Source: Dendronalium phyllosphericum CENA369
GTDB lineage: Bacteria; Cyanobacteriota; Cyanobacteriia; Cyanobacteriales; Nostocaceae
Direction: 5' to 3'
Assembly: GCF_016056275.1 (NCBI RefSeq)
Contig: NZ_JAECZA010000001.1
Location: 142,803-206,802 of the forward strand
Length of the DNA stretch: 64,000 bases
The position numbers and the translations under genes were made by a program. Each line of letters begins with the position of its first letter. The stretch's first letter is position 1. The notes beneath the pieces are model-generated. The model was not told the origin of the DNA. It did no database searches and saw only the letters and a program-made list of their open reading frames with translations. This document shows, piece by piece, positions 17,248 through 26,754 of the stretch.

Positions 17248-18447
17248 TTATCTAGCCTGCTGTGCCCAAATTCGAGTTGGTAGTCCCCAAACGTAGATAA
17301 AGCCTTCGGCTGCTTTATGGTCAAATTGGTCTTCAGATCCGTAAGTTGCTAAGTCAGGGCTATAAAGTGAATTGTCACTCCAACGCCCGACTATGGAGGC
17401 ATTGCCCTTAAACAGTTTTACCCGCACAGTTCCCGACACTCGTTCTTGGGTCTGTTGAATAAATGCATCCAATGCACTTTTAAGTGGACTGTACCACAGA
17501 CCGTTATAGACTAATTGCGTGTAAGTTTCTTCAATTCCACGCTTGTAGTGGCTGACATCTGCCGTCAAAGTCAAGCTTTCTAAATCCCGATGGGCTTGAA
17601 TTAGCACTAACATAGCGGGTGATTCGTAGATTTCTCGTGATTTTATACCCACTAAGCGGTTTTCTATCATATCAATCCGCCCAATACCGCGATCGCCTGC
17701 CAGTTGATTGAGTTGTTGAATTAACTCAACTGCGTTGGTAGATTTACCGTTGAGGTCAGTGGGAATACCTCTGTTGAAACCAATTTCAATATACTCTGGC
17801 TCGTTAGGAGTATCAGCGATCGCTTTAGTCATCTGATAAATTTCTTCTGGTGGTTCTGCTGCTGGATCTTCCAGTACACCAGCTTCGATGCTACGACCGA
17901 GTAAATTCTTGTCGATGCTGTAGGGAGAAGATTTTTTAACTGGTGCGGGGATACCAAACTTTTCACCATAAGCAATGGTTTCTTCGCGGCTCATACCCCA
18001 TTCTCGCGCTGGTGCGAGTATCTTGAGATTGGGATTGAGGGCAGCACAGGAGACATCAAAGCGAACCTGATCGTTACCTTTGCCCGTACAGCCGTGAGCG
18101 ATCGCATCAGCACCGTATTTTTCAGCAGTTTCTACTAGTATTTTGGCAATTAGCGGTCGGGCGAGGGCAGTTCCTAGGGGATAACGATTTTCGTAGAGGG
18201 CATTAGCTTGAATCGCGCTAAAGGCGTAATCTTTAACAAAACTATCTTTAACATCTGCTACTAGAGATTCACTTGCGCCTGATTTCAAAGCTTTTTCTTT
18301 GATTGGTTCTAATTCATCTCCTTGACCTAAATCTGCTGCCAGTGTTATCACTTCTTCTACACCCCACTCCTGTTTCAGGTAGGGGATACAAACTGAGGTA
18401 TCTACTCCGCCAGAATATGCCAGGACAACCTTTTTGGCACGACCCAT
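17248..18447 (-). CDS. argG: Argininosuccinate synthase
   Basis: A 399-residue enzyme joining citrulline and aspartate with ATP to give argininosuccinate, the penultimate step of arginine synthesis. [20 protein letters not shown] at the N-terminus is the ATP pyrophosphatase P-loop (SGGxDTS). Other family blocks: [31 protein letters not shown], and [21 protein letters not shown]. Start MGRAKKV at 18447, close to the family consensus. Length normal. The gene stands alone and ends at a shared terminator with the DedA gene. Confidence 0.96.
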   Translation of the reverse strand: MGRAKKVVLAYSGGVDTSVCIPYLKQEWGVEEVITLAADLGQGDELEPIKEKALKSGASESLVADVKDSFVKDYAFSAIQANALYENRYPLGTALARPLIAKILVETAEKYGADAIAHGCTGKGNDQVRFDVSCAALNPNLKILAPAREWGMSREETIAYGEKFGIPAPVKKSSPYSIDKNLLGRSIEAGVLEDPAAEPPEEIYQMTKAIADTPNEPEYIEIGFNRGIPTDLNGKSTNAVELIQQLNQLAGDRGIGRIDMIENRLVGIKSREIYESPAMLVLIQAHRDLESLTLTADVSHYKRGIEETYTQLVYNGLWYSPLKSALDAFIQQTQERVSGTVRVKLFKGNASIVGRWSDNSLYSPDLATYGSEDQFDHKAAEGFIYVWGLPTRIWAQQAR

Positions 18448-18987
18448 TAGTTTCTCCAGTTAGGAAAACAAACAATGAGTCATTATTATATCTAACTAAT
18501 ACGCTTCTATAGCAATTCTATCTAGGTTGTGATTAATTACTTTTTAAACGTAGCCGCTTCTGTGCCTACTCTAACGATAATGCTTAAAGACAAAACCTAG
18601 GGTACTGCCAAATACGCCAGAAAAGAAACAGAGAATTTGATGAATCTTTGAGGACTGCTTTATCTTAATTAAAAAATAAATTTATTGGAAAATGTAAGTT
18701 TATATCCGATCGCACAAGCTAGTTAGGCTAATTATCTGATTGGTAAATCATGTTTTGATGACATAGCGATCGCTCGTACAGCATACTGATTTATTTGGCT
18801 TTGAAAATATCAGTACATAGAAAGATACACAATCGCACTTCTCTTATATTTTTGTTACTAATTAGACATTTTAATAGTAGCTTGATAGCTATGGGTTATT
18901 GTTTAGTGTTTAAGTAAAAAGAGCAAAGTGCAATAACTTTGCCATGAAAATTTTGTCACAGAGATTTTTCTTGAAATTACACATTGC
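18448..18987. other. argG upstream region and spacer
   Basis: No gene. Several HIP1-type cores. An inverted repeat GCAAAGT-GCAATA-ACTTTGC lies at 18923-18942. A possible -35 element TTGTCA (18954-18959) about 30 bp before the proposed RNA start is followed 17 bases later by a weak ATTACA. Confidence 0.4.
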
Positions 18988-19170
18988 AAGACAGCAGACA
19001 GTCCTATGGGGCTAGGAGATACTTTTTCAACCCAGGCGACTGCCTTTTCCAAAGGCTTGTCGTTAGATATTGCTTGCTATCTTTGGTTTTTTATAGTACA
19101 TTTGTACGTACAAGAGAAATCCTGATTGAATCACTCCCCACCTTACTAGTGGGGTTTTATTTTAATTTTT
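18988..19170 (+). ncRNA. Candidate structured non-coding RNA (6S-like rod) with terminator
   Basis: An orphan strong terminator closes a stretch with no plausible gene. Upstream of it, nested pairing gives a rod: CTATGGGG (19004-19011) with TTTTATAG (19089-19096, with G-U pairs), GGAGATA (19015-19021) with TATCTTT (19078-19084), then an open internal region, then GCGAC (19036-19040) with GTCGT (19059-19063) and GCCTTT (19042-19047) with AAAGGC (19051-19056). About 183 nt with a large central bubble resembles the 6S RNA architecture. The 5' end is placed from a weak promoter match. Identity is inferred from shape only; I could not match a known primary sequence. Confidence 0.35.
19136..19170 (+). 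terminator. Intrinsic terminator
   Basis: CCCCAC (19136-19141), seven-base loop, GTGGGG (19149-19154), then TTTTATTTTAATTTTT. A textbook Rho-independent terminator about 270 bp before smc, with no coding gene upstream on this strand. Confidence 0.8.
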
Positions 19171-19439
19171 GGAGTAATGGGGAATGACAGTCCATTTTGA
19201 CAACTAAGATCGTATGGCTGAATTGGTTAACTATACCAACTGATTTAATTCACTGTTAGACTCTTTTTACCTCCTCTGCGTTTTTTGAATAACGAACCTT
19301 TAGCCACCTAGAGGTATCTAAATCCGCACAGAAGTGTGTTAGTCTGCGTTCGATAATCCGGAATTTTCTCTCGTCACGAGTTGAGAATCCTGGTTTAATT
19401 GATACACTTTTACTTCATTAGCCCAGTTAACCAGCGCCT

Positions 19440-22400
19440 ATGGTACATGTTAAGCGCGTGGAACTTACCAACTTCAAGTCCTTTGGCGGCACTACCCAAG
19501 TCCCCTTGCTACCTGGGTTTACTGTCATTTCTGGGCCAAATGGTTCCGGTAAATCTAATATTCTAGATGCACTGCTATTTTGCCTGGGACTCGCTAGTTC
19601 TAAAGGAATGCGAGCCGATCGCTTACCGGATTTGGTAAATAACACCCAAACTGCTAAAGGACGTTCTGCGATTGAAGCTAGCGTCACAGTCACTTTTGAT
19701 TTGTCGGATTTGTCAGTTGTCAGTAGTAATGAAGAATTGGCACAAGATGACGAACAAACCCAACAGCAATCAACACAAAATGGTCAACGTCCAACAGAAT
19801 GGAGTGTAACTAGAAAGCTACGGGTTACACATCAAGGAAGTTATACATCGAATTATTATATTAACGGTGCAGCCTGCACGCTGACGGAATTACACGAAGA
19901 ACTAAATAATCTGCGGATTTATCCTGAAGGCTATAATGTCGTGTTGCAAGGGGATGTCACCAGTATTATCTCGATGAATGCTAAAGAACGTCGGGAAATT
20001 ATTGATGAATTGGCTGGGGTGGCGGCGTTCGATCGCAAGATTAACCAAGCTAAAGATACTTTAGATGAAGTGAAGGAAAAGGAAGATAGCTGTCGGATTA
20101 TCGAGACAGAATTAACCGCACAGCGCGATCGCCTTTCTCAAGATAGAGCGAAGGCAGAGAAATATCAAAAGCTTCGCACGGAATTTCTGGCTAAACAATC
20201 TTGGGAAGCAGTTTTATCATGGCGTTCTTTGCAAGCACAGCAAGAAAAGTTAGCAACTGATATTCAAACGGGCGATCGCAATTCTGGCGAACTCACTACT
20301 CAACTGACAACTCTAAATGCGGAGATTGCCCAAAAAAGCGCCGAATTAGAACAACTCAATGCCCATGTGAAAGCATTGGGAGAAGAGGAACTTTTGGCGG
20401 TACAAGCTATCCTCGCTACCCAAGAAGCAGAACGCAAACAACTCCAGCGCCAACAAACGGAATTAACAACAGCTTCCCAAGAAACTGCCAAACGTCTGGT
20501 GCAAACTCAGCAAGAAATTCAACAACACCAGCATTCTTTAAGCGAGATTGCTCAAACACAAGTTGTAGAAGGCCAATCTATCGTCTACTGCGAACGGCAA
20601 AGAGATGAAGCGCGACAAGCGCTCTCAAATTCGCGCGAAGCAGCAGCAGAAATTGCCTCGGCTTCGGAAGCGTGGGTACAGCAACAAACAGCATTTAACC
20701 GTCAAATCGAAACTTTGCTGCAAACTCTCGAACCGCAACGTACAGAACAAGCACAACTGAGAGAACGTAATAACCAACTGCAAGAACTTATCCAAGAACA
20801 AACTCAGCTAATTGCTACTTTAGAGCCGGAATTAGCCGAAAAACAAATTGAATGTAGTCGCGTTGAAACAGAATTTAACGCATCTAGCGAACCGATCCAA
20901 AACTTAGCCCAAAATCTCGCAGCAACAGAACAAGAACTACAAATCCAGCAAGAAACGCAAAAGCGGCTTTCGCAAGAACTACGGGAAAAACAGCGACAGT
21001 TAGATAAACTAGAAGCGCAAGCCCAAGCACAGCAGGAAGTGCAAGGCACTCAAGCAAGCAAAGTCATCTTACAATCGGGAATGCCTGGAGTTTGCGGCTT
21101 AGTCGTGCAGTTAGGGCGAGTTGAACCGCGCTTTCAACTAGCTTTGGAAATTGCGGCTGGCGGACGTTTGGGACACATAGTGGTAGATGATGATGGCATA
21201 GCCGCAGCGGGGATTGAACTGCTCAAACAAAAACGGGCGGGGAGAGCAACTTTCCTCCCCCTGAATAAAATTCATGCTCCGAAATTTACTCAAGATGCAA
21301 CGCTGCGTTTGGCTAACGGATTTATTAACTATGCTGTTAACTTAATCGATTGCGATCGCCGCTATAAAGATGTATTCAGTTACGTTTTTGGGAACACGGT
21401 GGTATTTGCCAACATCGAACAGGCGCGAAAAAACTTAGGACTCTATCGCATCGTTACTTTAGAAGGGGAATTATTAGAAACCAGCGGCGCGATGACTGGT
21501 GGTAGCAACACCCAGCGTTCGGCGTTGCGGTTTGGCAATGCGGAAGCGGCGGAATCTGAGGAAGTAGCGGCTTTGAGAAATCGCTTGGTTGATATTGAGC
21601 GGATTTTAGAACGTTGTAATGAAGCGATCGCTTCATTATCTACCAAAACAAAACAACTATCGCAAGAACTTACAGAAGCACGACAAGCGCGGCGAGAGAG
21701 GCAGTTGCAATTAGAGCAGTTGCAGAAAGATATTAAGAGTTTGACAACACAATTAGAGGGGACGCGATCGCAACTCTCCCAAAACAGCGAAAAATTCGCC
21801 ACAGCTCAATCCCGTTTGTCAATTTTGGATCGGGAATTACCAGGACAAGAAACTCAACTGCAACAATTGCGACATGCTTTAGCTGAGTTAGAAGCTTCCC
21901 AAACACCCAGTGAATGGCAGCAAATTCAAGCAACCATTAAAACTCAAGAGCAAGAATTACAACAACGCGAGACAGCATTACGAGAAGCCGAGCAAAGATT
22001 AAAAAATTTAGAAAATCAACAGCAGCGGCTACAAGAGAGAATTCAAGAAGCAGAAGAACGAATTACCCAATACGATCGCGAGCAACAGACGCAACAAAAT
22101 CAAATCGCTACACTCAGCACTCAGCACTCAGCACTCAGCACTCAAATCGCCGAAACCCGAACTAAATTGAGTGAAATGGAAAAAAGTTTGGGAGAAGAAA
22201 AACAAAAACGCGATGCTACAGAACAGGAAGTGCGATCGCATCTTCTCCGCCAGCAACAATTGGAATGGGAACTAGAAAAACTCCAAGAAACTCAGATGAA
22301 GCGGCGAGAAGAACTAGTAACTTTACAAAGTCAGTTGCGGGATGTGGGAGCAGAATTACCAGATCCCTTGCCAGAAGTGCCTGATAAAGTAGATTTAGAA

Positions 22401-23054
22401 GAATTACAAAAAGAATTGCGATCGCTTAGTAAACGCTTGCAGGCAATGGAACCCGTAAATATGCTGGCGTTGGAAGAATACGAACGCACCCAAAACCGCC
22501 TCCAGGAACTCTCTCAAAAATTGCAAACCCTAGAAGCAGAACGCACCGAATTACTTTTGCGAATTGAAAACTTTACGACATTACGGCAACTTGCTTTTAA
22601 AGAAGCTTTCGATGCTGTCAATGAAAACTTTCAATCTATTTTTGCCACACTATCCGACGGCGACGGCTACCTACAACTGGAAAATCCCGAAGATCCTTTT
22701 AGCAGCGGACTGACTTTAGTCGCACATCCCAAAGGTAAACCCGTACAGCGCCTAGCTTCCATGTCTGGGGGAGAAAAATCACTCACAGCTTTAAGCTTTA
22801 TTTTTGCCCTACAACGCTACCGTCCGTCGCCATTTTATGCATTTGACGAAGTAGATATGTTTTTGGATGGAGCAAACGTCGAACGATTAGCTAGAATGAT
22901 CGAAAAACAGGCACAACAAGCGCAATTTATAGTTGTGAGTTTGCGTCGTCCGATGATAGAATCAGCCGAACGCACAATTGGCGTTACTCAAGCGAGAGGA
23001 GCTTATACCCAAGTTTTGGGAATTAAGTTACAATCCTCCAATACATCTGCTTGA
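19440..23054 (+). CDS. smc: Chromosome segregation protein SMC
   Basis: A 1204-residue SMC ATPase that compacts and helps segregate the chromosome as a dimer with ScpA/ScpB. Walker A is GPNGSGKS at residues 32-39 after VELTNFKSFGG. Two long coiled coils (about 170-520 and 700-1030) flank the hinge (about 540-690: MPGVCGLVVQLGRVEPRFQL, GRATFLPLNKIHAP, ETSGAMTGGS). The C-terminal head has the signature SMSGGEKSLTALSFIFAL and Walker B region FYAFDEVDMFLDGANV. Around residues 891-902 the coil contains LSTQHSALSTQ, encoded by a heptanucleotide STRR array. The start is ATG at 19440, without a strong ribosome site. The PRC-barrel gene follows after 58 bp, probably in one operon. ScpA/ScpB are not in the window. 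Confidence 0.95.
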   Translation: MVHVKRVELTNFKSFGGTTQVPLLPGFTVISGPNGSGKSNILDALLFCLGLASSKGMRADRLPDLVNNTQTAKGRSAIEASVTVTFDLSDLSVVSSNEELAQDDEQTQQQSTQNGQRPTEWSVTRKLRVTHQGSYTSNYYINGAACTLTELHEELNNLRIYPEGYNVVLQGDVTSIISMNAKERREIIDELAGVAAFDRKINQAKDTLDEVKEKEDSCRIIETELTAQRDRLSQDRAKAEKYQKLRTEFLAKQSWEAVLSWRSLQAQQEKLATDIQTGDRNSGELTTQLTTLNAEIAQKSAELEQLNAHVKALGEEELLAVQAILATQEAERKQLQRQQTELTTASQETAKRLVQTQQEIQQHQHSLSEIAQTQVVEGQSIVYCERQRDEARQALSNSREAAAEIASASEAWVQQQTAFNRQIETLLQTLEPQRTEQAQLRERNNQLQELIQEQTQLIATLEPELAEKQIECSRVETEFNASSEPIQNLAQNLAATEQELQIQQETQKRLSQELREKQRQLDKLEAQAQAQQEVQGTQASKVILQSGMPGVCGLVVQLGRVEPRFQLALEIAAGGRLGHIVVDDDGIAAAGIELLKQKRAGRATFLPLNKIHAPKFTQDATLRLANGFINYAVNLIDCDRRYKDVFSYVFGNTVVFANIEQARKNLGLYRIVTLEGELLETSGAMTGGSNTQRSALRFGNAEAAESEEVAALRNRLVDIERILERCNEAIASLSTKTKQLSQELTEARQARRERQLQLEQLQKDIKSLTTQLEGTRSQLSQNSEKFATAQSRLSILDRELPGQETQLQQLRHALAELEASQTPSEWQQIQATIKTQEQELQQRETALREAEQRLKNLENQQQRLQERIQEAEERITQYDREQQTQQNQIATLSTQHSALSTQIAETRTKLSEMEKSLGEEKQKRDATEQEVRSHLLRQQQLEWELEKLQETQMKRREELVTLQSQLRDVGAELPDPLPEVPDKVDLEELQKELRSLSKRLQAMEPVNMLALEEYERTQNRLQELSQKLQTLEAERTELLLRIENFTTLRQLAFKEAFDAVNENFQSIFATLSDGDGYLQLENPEDPFSSGLTLVAHPKGKPVQRLASMSGGEKSLTALSFIFALQRYRPSPFYAFDEVDMFLDGANVERLARMIEKQAQQAQFIVVSLRRPMIESAERTIGVTQARGAYTQVLGIKLQSSNTSA
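22111..22143 (+). repeat. STRR heptamer array inside the smc coding sequence
   Basis: cactc followed by four perfect agcactc units (22116-22143), the reverse complement of gagtgct at 157-191. It stays in frame and encodes STQHSALSTQ in the second coiled coil. Confidence 0.85.
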
Positions 23055-23112
23055 GTTTTTGTTAATAATAGTGTATAGATAAACCGGATTCGAGATCAGG
23101 ACTCGGTATAGA

Positions 23113-24099
23113 ATGACCTCCGAACAGATAATTAGGCGTTCCGACATATTAAATACCCAAGTGATTACCCGCGACAACGGCAAGCGGCTAGGTATCGTGA
23201 GTCAAGTTTGGGTAGATATAGATCAAAGAGAGGTTGTGGCTCTTGGTTTGCGAGACAGCCTGATCTCTATTTCAGGTTTGCCGCGCTACATGTACCTCAA
23301 CAATATCAATCAGATTGGCGATGTCATCCTGGTTGATAACGAAGATGTAATTGAAGATATTGAAGTTGAAACTCTCAGCAACCTGATTAACTGGGAAGTA
23401 ATCACAGAAACAGGTGAAGTCTTAGGTAGAGTTCGAGGCTTCAAGTTCAACGGTGAAACTGGCAAAATTTCCTCGATACTCATTGCTTCTTTGGGAGTGC
23501 CTCAAATTCCCGATCAATTTCTCAGTACCTATGAGTTTTCAGTGGATGAAATCGTCAGCACTGGCCCTAGTAGGTTGATTGTGTTTGAGGGAGCTGAAGA
23601 AAGAGTGAACCAGTTGACAGTTGGTTTCCTGGAACGCTTGGGTATCGGCAAAGCACCCTGGGAGCGAGATGCAGAAGAAGAATACGGCTATAGTCCGCCT
23701 CGTGAAGTTGCAGTAGACAAACGACTCCCCAGTGGAGTGCCATTGCAGCCGCCCAAGCCGAAAGTTCGCACTCCCGAACCCATAGCACGGGAAGAGGAGT
23801 GGAATGAAGATTATGTGGAAGAAGAAAGACCACGGCGCGAAGTGATGAGGGCAAGACCTTACGAGTCCATTCAATACGAAGAAGACGAGGAAGAAGATAA
23901 CTGGAGTGATGAAACGGGTAGAGATAGATATCAACAGCCAAAATACGAATCTCAGCCCTACAGTAAGCCGTATACCGACCAGTATGATGATTACGACGAT
24001 ATAGACGGCGATGCTTGGGAGGATGCTCCAAAGCCAGTGAATATTCCCAAGAAAGTCAAGGAAAGACAGCCAGAATACGAAGAGGAAGGCGGATATTAA
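23113..24099 (+). CDS. PRC-barrel domain protein
   Basis: A 328-residue protein with two PRC-barrel units: about residues 5-85 (RRSDILNTQVITRDNGKRLG, VDIDQREVVALGLR) and 88-170 (LINWEVITETGEVLGRVRGF). Residues about 200-328 are highly charged and disordered, with runs of Glu, Asp, Arg and Tyr (EEDEEEDNWSDETGRDRYQQ). PRC-barrels are RNA- or protein-binding folds found in RimM and photosynthetic reaction-centre H subunits; this cyanobacterial type has no settled role. ATG at 23113, 58 bp after smc, suggesting co-transcription. A hairpin at 24150-24180 lies after its stop. Confidence 0.8.
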   Translation: MTSEQIIRRSDILNTQVITRDNGKRLGIVSQVWVDIDQREVVALGLRDSLISISGLPRYMYLNNINQIGDVILVDNEDVIEDIEVETLSNLINWEVITETGEVLGRVRGFKFNGETGKISSILIASLGVPQIPDQFLSTYEFSVDEIVSTGPSRLIVFEGAEERVNQLTVGFLERLGIGKAPWERDAEEEYGYSPPREVAVDKRLPSGVPLQPPKPKVRTPEPIAREEEWNEDYVEEERPRREVMRARPYESIQYEEDEEEDNWSDETGRDRYQQPKYESQPYSKPYTDQYDDYDDIDGDAWEDAPKPVNIPKKVKERQPEYEEEGGY

Positions 24100-24149
24100 G
24101 TTTATCCCTTTCTTTAATGAAATTCTAGGTAGTTTCAATAATTTAGTAG

Positions 24150-24180
24150 GGTGCGTTATGGACATTAGTTCTAACGCACC
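24150..24180. repeat. Dispersed hairpin GGTGCGTTA...TAACGCACC
   Basis: 9-bp arms (24150-24158, 24172-24180) with a 13-base loop, just after the PRC-barrel gene. A near-identical element (GGTGTGTTA...TAACGCACC) is at 63682-63709 after the Rpn gene. Both are preceded by gtaggg. It might slow or end transcription but lacks a T run. Confidence 0.65.
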
Positions 24181-24209
24181 TAAAATTTAGGATGCTGTGT
24201 TATGTAGCA

Positions 24210-24431
24210 AAGTGCTGAGTGCTGAGTAAAAGCTTCGTGAAATCAAGGCTTTGAGCAATCAACACTGTCCTAATATTAGTGACTACGGCTATATAAAGTA
24301 GTAAGAAGTAATACCTATTATCTAAAATCCAGCAACAGATTCAAACTCTGAAATTCCCACTGAATCTGACTTTAATTCCCACTGAATCTGACTTTTTTAA
24401 TTACGAATTATGAATTACGAATTACGAATTG
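24210..24431. repeat. Repeat cluster (STRR, 22-bp duplication, attacga units)
   Basis: Two gtgctga heptamers at 24211-24226; a perfect tandem duplication of a 22-bp unit beginning aattcccactgaatctgac (24352-24373 and 24374-24395); then attacga-type heptamers to about 24431, ending aattggtatta, as also seen at 43752-43775. Confidence 0.75.
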
Positions 24432-24434
24432 GTA

Positions 24435-24674
24435 TTAGTGTGATTCGGGGGCACACCATTGAGCTATTTGTTCAATTCTTGCCTGCTGCATCAATTCCAA
24501 AACTTGCGAACCATCACAACCGTAGGTAGATGTCAATAATTGTTCGCCTTGATTTTTCGCTTCACTAGCAGATACACCAAAGGTCATAATTTCTTCATCT
24601 AGGTTACCTGTAATTTTCTCAATTGGAATAATGCAGATATATCGTGGTTCGTTCTGTCTTATTTGCTGCACCAT
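24435..24674 (-). CDS. Hypothetical 79-residue protein
   Basis: A small soluble protein starting MVQQIRQNEPRYICIIPIEK. Residues 1-32 alternate hydrophobic and polar as beta strands, and residues 35-70 (SASEAKNQGEQLLTSTYGCD, VLELMQQARIEQIAQW) form amphipathic helices, so a compact alpha/beta fold is likely. It has a mixed composition typical of real genes. No family recognised; I believe short proteins of this type occur in other cyanobacteria. A repeat cluster abuts its 3' end. Confidence 0.55.
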   Translation of the reverse strand: MVQQIRQNEPRYICIIPIEKITGNLDEEIMTFGVSASEAKNQGEQLLTSTYGCDGSQVLELMQQARIEQIAQWCAPESH

Positions 24675-25077
24675 TACTACTTACCAATCTAACTGATAAT
24701 ATTTGTCTATTCTTAATATATCTATAACCTTAGATAAACGCGATTAATAGTGAAATAGTCTTAATATTGAGATGGTTAGCGATGGCAATAAATTCTTTAA
24801 ATAAAGTTAAGTCTAAGTTAAGATTTTTATCAAAAATGAGAAAATCGAGAACTCTCAACACTAATATATGAGACAATGAAATATAAGCATGAAAAATATT
24901 TTCTCGTAAATTTTTGTTCGATTTTTGGCTGGTAAACGTGTTGAAATAAACGCCTTTATCAGTTGCAATAATTTATTTCAAAACCTGGAAGTTAATAAAT
25001 CAAGCGCTTGATTTAATGTCATGTAGCGTTGGTTTTTATTGGCTGGAAATATTTACTTAAAATGGGAGATTATTAAG

Positions 25078-25215
25078 ATGGCAGTTCGGAATAACTTAGT
25101 TACTAATTTATGGCAGAGAGTACAACAAGATTCAGTAGTTTGGGGATCTTTAGCCCTTTGGGTTAGTGGATTAATTGTATTGTTAGTCATGCTTGCAATG
25201 TTTTCTAATGCTTAA
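25078..25215 (+). CDS. 45-residue single-helix membrane peptide, unknown
   Basis: A very short gene: MAVRNNLVTNLWQRVQQDSV, then WGSLALWVSGLIVLLVMLAM and FSNA. It has one amphipathic N-terminal segment and one strong transmembrane helix (about residues 22-42). GGGAG lies nine bases before the ATG, and codons are clean to TAA. The size and layout resemble accessory subunits of photosynthetic or respiratory complexes, but it does not match any Psb, Psa, Pet or Ndh small subunit I know. It precedes a gene for a small exported protein by about 75 bp. Confidence 0.6.
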   Translation: MAVRNNLVTNLWQRVQQDSVVWGSLALWVSGLIVLLVMLAMFSNA

Positions 25216-25290
25216 TCTGATTCAGATGCTTTTATTTCCTGGGTTTGCTACCCAGGAATTACAATCAAGACAAATGAATCTTTTCAATTT

Positions 25291-25605
25291 ATGAACGTTA
25301 AAATTCTGGCAACAGCGATCGTAGTGTTAGGTACAATCGGTGTAGTTGTCCCTGTTCAAGCTCAAGATATTAACAACAAGCCAACAAACTCAAATCAAGT
25401 TCTGAATGCTTGCATTCAAAATCGGGCGGAAACTTTACCAAATCCCTATAGCGATGTGTCACCAGATCATTGGGCTTTCAAAGCAGTGATGACTATGCAC
25501 TATTGTGGGGCTTTTCGCCAAGCTACACCACCAGCCTTATTTGAGAAATTGCAACCAACTGAAAATCAGCAGCCACAACAGAGGGAACAGCAGTTTCAAA
25601 AATAG
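25291..25605 (+). CDS. Exported protein with partial SLH-like segment
   Basis: A 104-residue protein. The signal peptide is clear: MNVKILATAIVVLGTIGVVV then PVQAQ with probable cleavage after AQA or AQ. The mature part carries NPYSDVSPDHWAFKAVMTMH, the FxDVxxxHWA motif of S-layer homology domains, in a single short copy, and three cysteines (ACIQN, HYCGAF). The tail is Gln-rich. A single SLH unit is less than a full peptidoglycan-binding module, so anchoring to the wall or outer-membrane porins is possible but unproven. It lies 75 bp after the 45-residue membrane peptide gene. Confidence 0.7.
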   Translation: MNVKILATAIVVLGTIGVVVPVQAQDINNKPTNSNQVLNACIQNRAETLPNPYSDVSPDHWAFKAVMTMHYCGAFRQATPPALFEKLQPTENQQPQQREQQFQK

Positions 25606-25909
25606 AGAATAAGCTAATCTGACTTGAAAAAGGGTGTAGGGTGTAGGGTGTGGGGTGTGGGGTGTAGGAAATATTCCTTTTTCATGCATGGTGATGAAAA
25701 TTTTTTCATCGGGACTGCCTTTAAGTTGCACAATCTTTTGCCTTAGAAAGACGAGGGGATGCAATTTAAATGATTATTAGCTTACGACTATAGGAATAAA
25801 AAAGAATTAGCAAAAGTGGTGACTTGGGTGCGAACGCGCTTTCTCAAAATTGAAAGAATGACCACCACTAAACACTTCAGCGGTGGCTTTTCAATTTTAA
25901 TCAGATATT

Positions 25910-26653
25910 TTAAGCAACTATTAACTCAGAATCATTTTCAGTAGGCGCGCCATCTTGGACGAGAGAACGGGTTTCGCCGTTGCGTTGCAGAATACCATTA
26001 ATCATGGCAAACGTAGCGTTCACTTTGCGGGTGCGCCACTCGTCCACTAATACTTGTACTTGGGTAGCAGACATCCGCCGCAACATTGCTTCGTAGAGAT
26101 AAGCAGCATGACCTGTTTCATCTTGGGCAATACTCAACATGCTTAACTTTAAGTTGCGAGATGTTGGCTCATCATCTGGTAATACATTTGCCATGCGGGT
26201 AAAGTCTTTACTAGCATCTAACTCCAGAATATAAGTACTAGCCATAAATACATCCCAGTCGATAGCCGCAGGTTTTAGCTGTTCTGGGGAGTAACCCTCA
26301 AAGTATGCGGCAAAGAAGGGACTGCGCTGCTATGATTTATTTGTAGATGTAGTTTTGGGTTGACTCTTAAAATCTATAACTTGTTTATTTAGCTGTTTTA
26401 AGGCATGAGCAAAAATTTGACCGTGCCTAGTTTCATCCGAGGCATGTTTTGCGAGTTTTTGGGCTAGCCATGTATCGCCTTCAGCTGCGGCGCGATCGCT
26501 AAGTGCAGATAAAAACGGTACAGAACCAGACTCTGCCAATTGAAACCCTGCAAGAACGTTAGGACGGGTTTGAGAGTAGCGGATTTGAGTGGCAAGGTAA
26601 TAAGCATTGACACCCGAACTCGCTAGATGCATGAGATAAGTTAAGAAGTTCAT
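25910..26653 (-). pseudogene. Ferritin-like protein gene interrupted by an in-frame TAG
   Basis: Two open stretches on the minus strand (26653-26330 and 26245-25910) are in the same frame. Between them, after the TAG at 26332-26330, the frame continues without other stops as QRSPFFAAYFEGYSPEQLKP then AAIDWDVFMASTYILELDAS. The whole would be a 247-codon ferritin-like diiron protein: first half HASDETRHGQIFAHAL and second half IAQDETGHAAYLYEAMLRRM supply the two ExxH helix pairs. The stop falls in the linker between halves. Options: recent nonsense mutation, sequencing error, separately translated halves (ATG at 26245), or readthrough. Function (oxygen, peroxide or metal handling) is inferred from fold only. 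Confidence 0.75.
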
Positions 26654-26754
26654 GTGAAGATTGTAAATGGGGTATTGGTTATTCCCATTGTTTATTCTCC
26701 ATGCTCAAAACCATTTGCTAATATCATCCCTCAGAGGTAATTTGGTGAGGTTAG

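Noticed and set aside
18984..19187. 67-codon plus-strand ORF over the candidate RNA
   Set aside because: It reads through a strong terminator hairpin and has no ribosome site; the RNA reading explains the region better.
23080..23112. Possible minus-strand tRNA T-arm (ctcgaatccgg)
   Set aside because: No acceptor or anticodon stem can be formed around it; no tRNA was found in the window.
23539..24165. 208-codon antisense frame opposite the PRC-barrel gene
   Set aside because: Mirror of an acidic, Glu-rich coding region giving Phe/Ile/Val-rich nonsense; no start signals.
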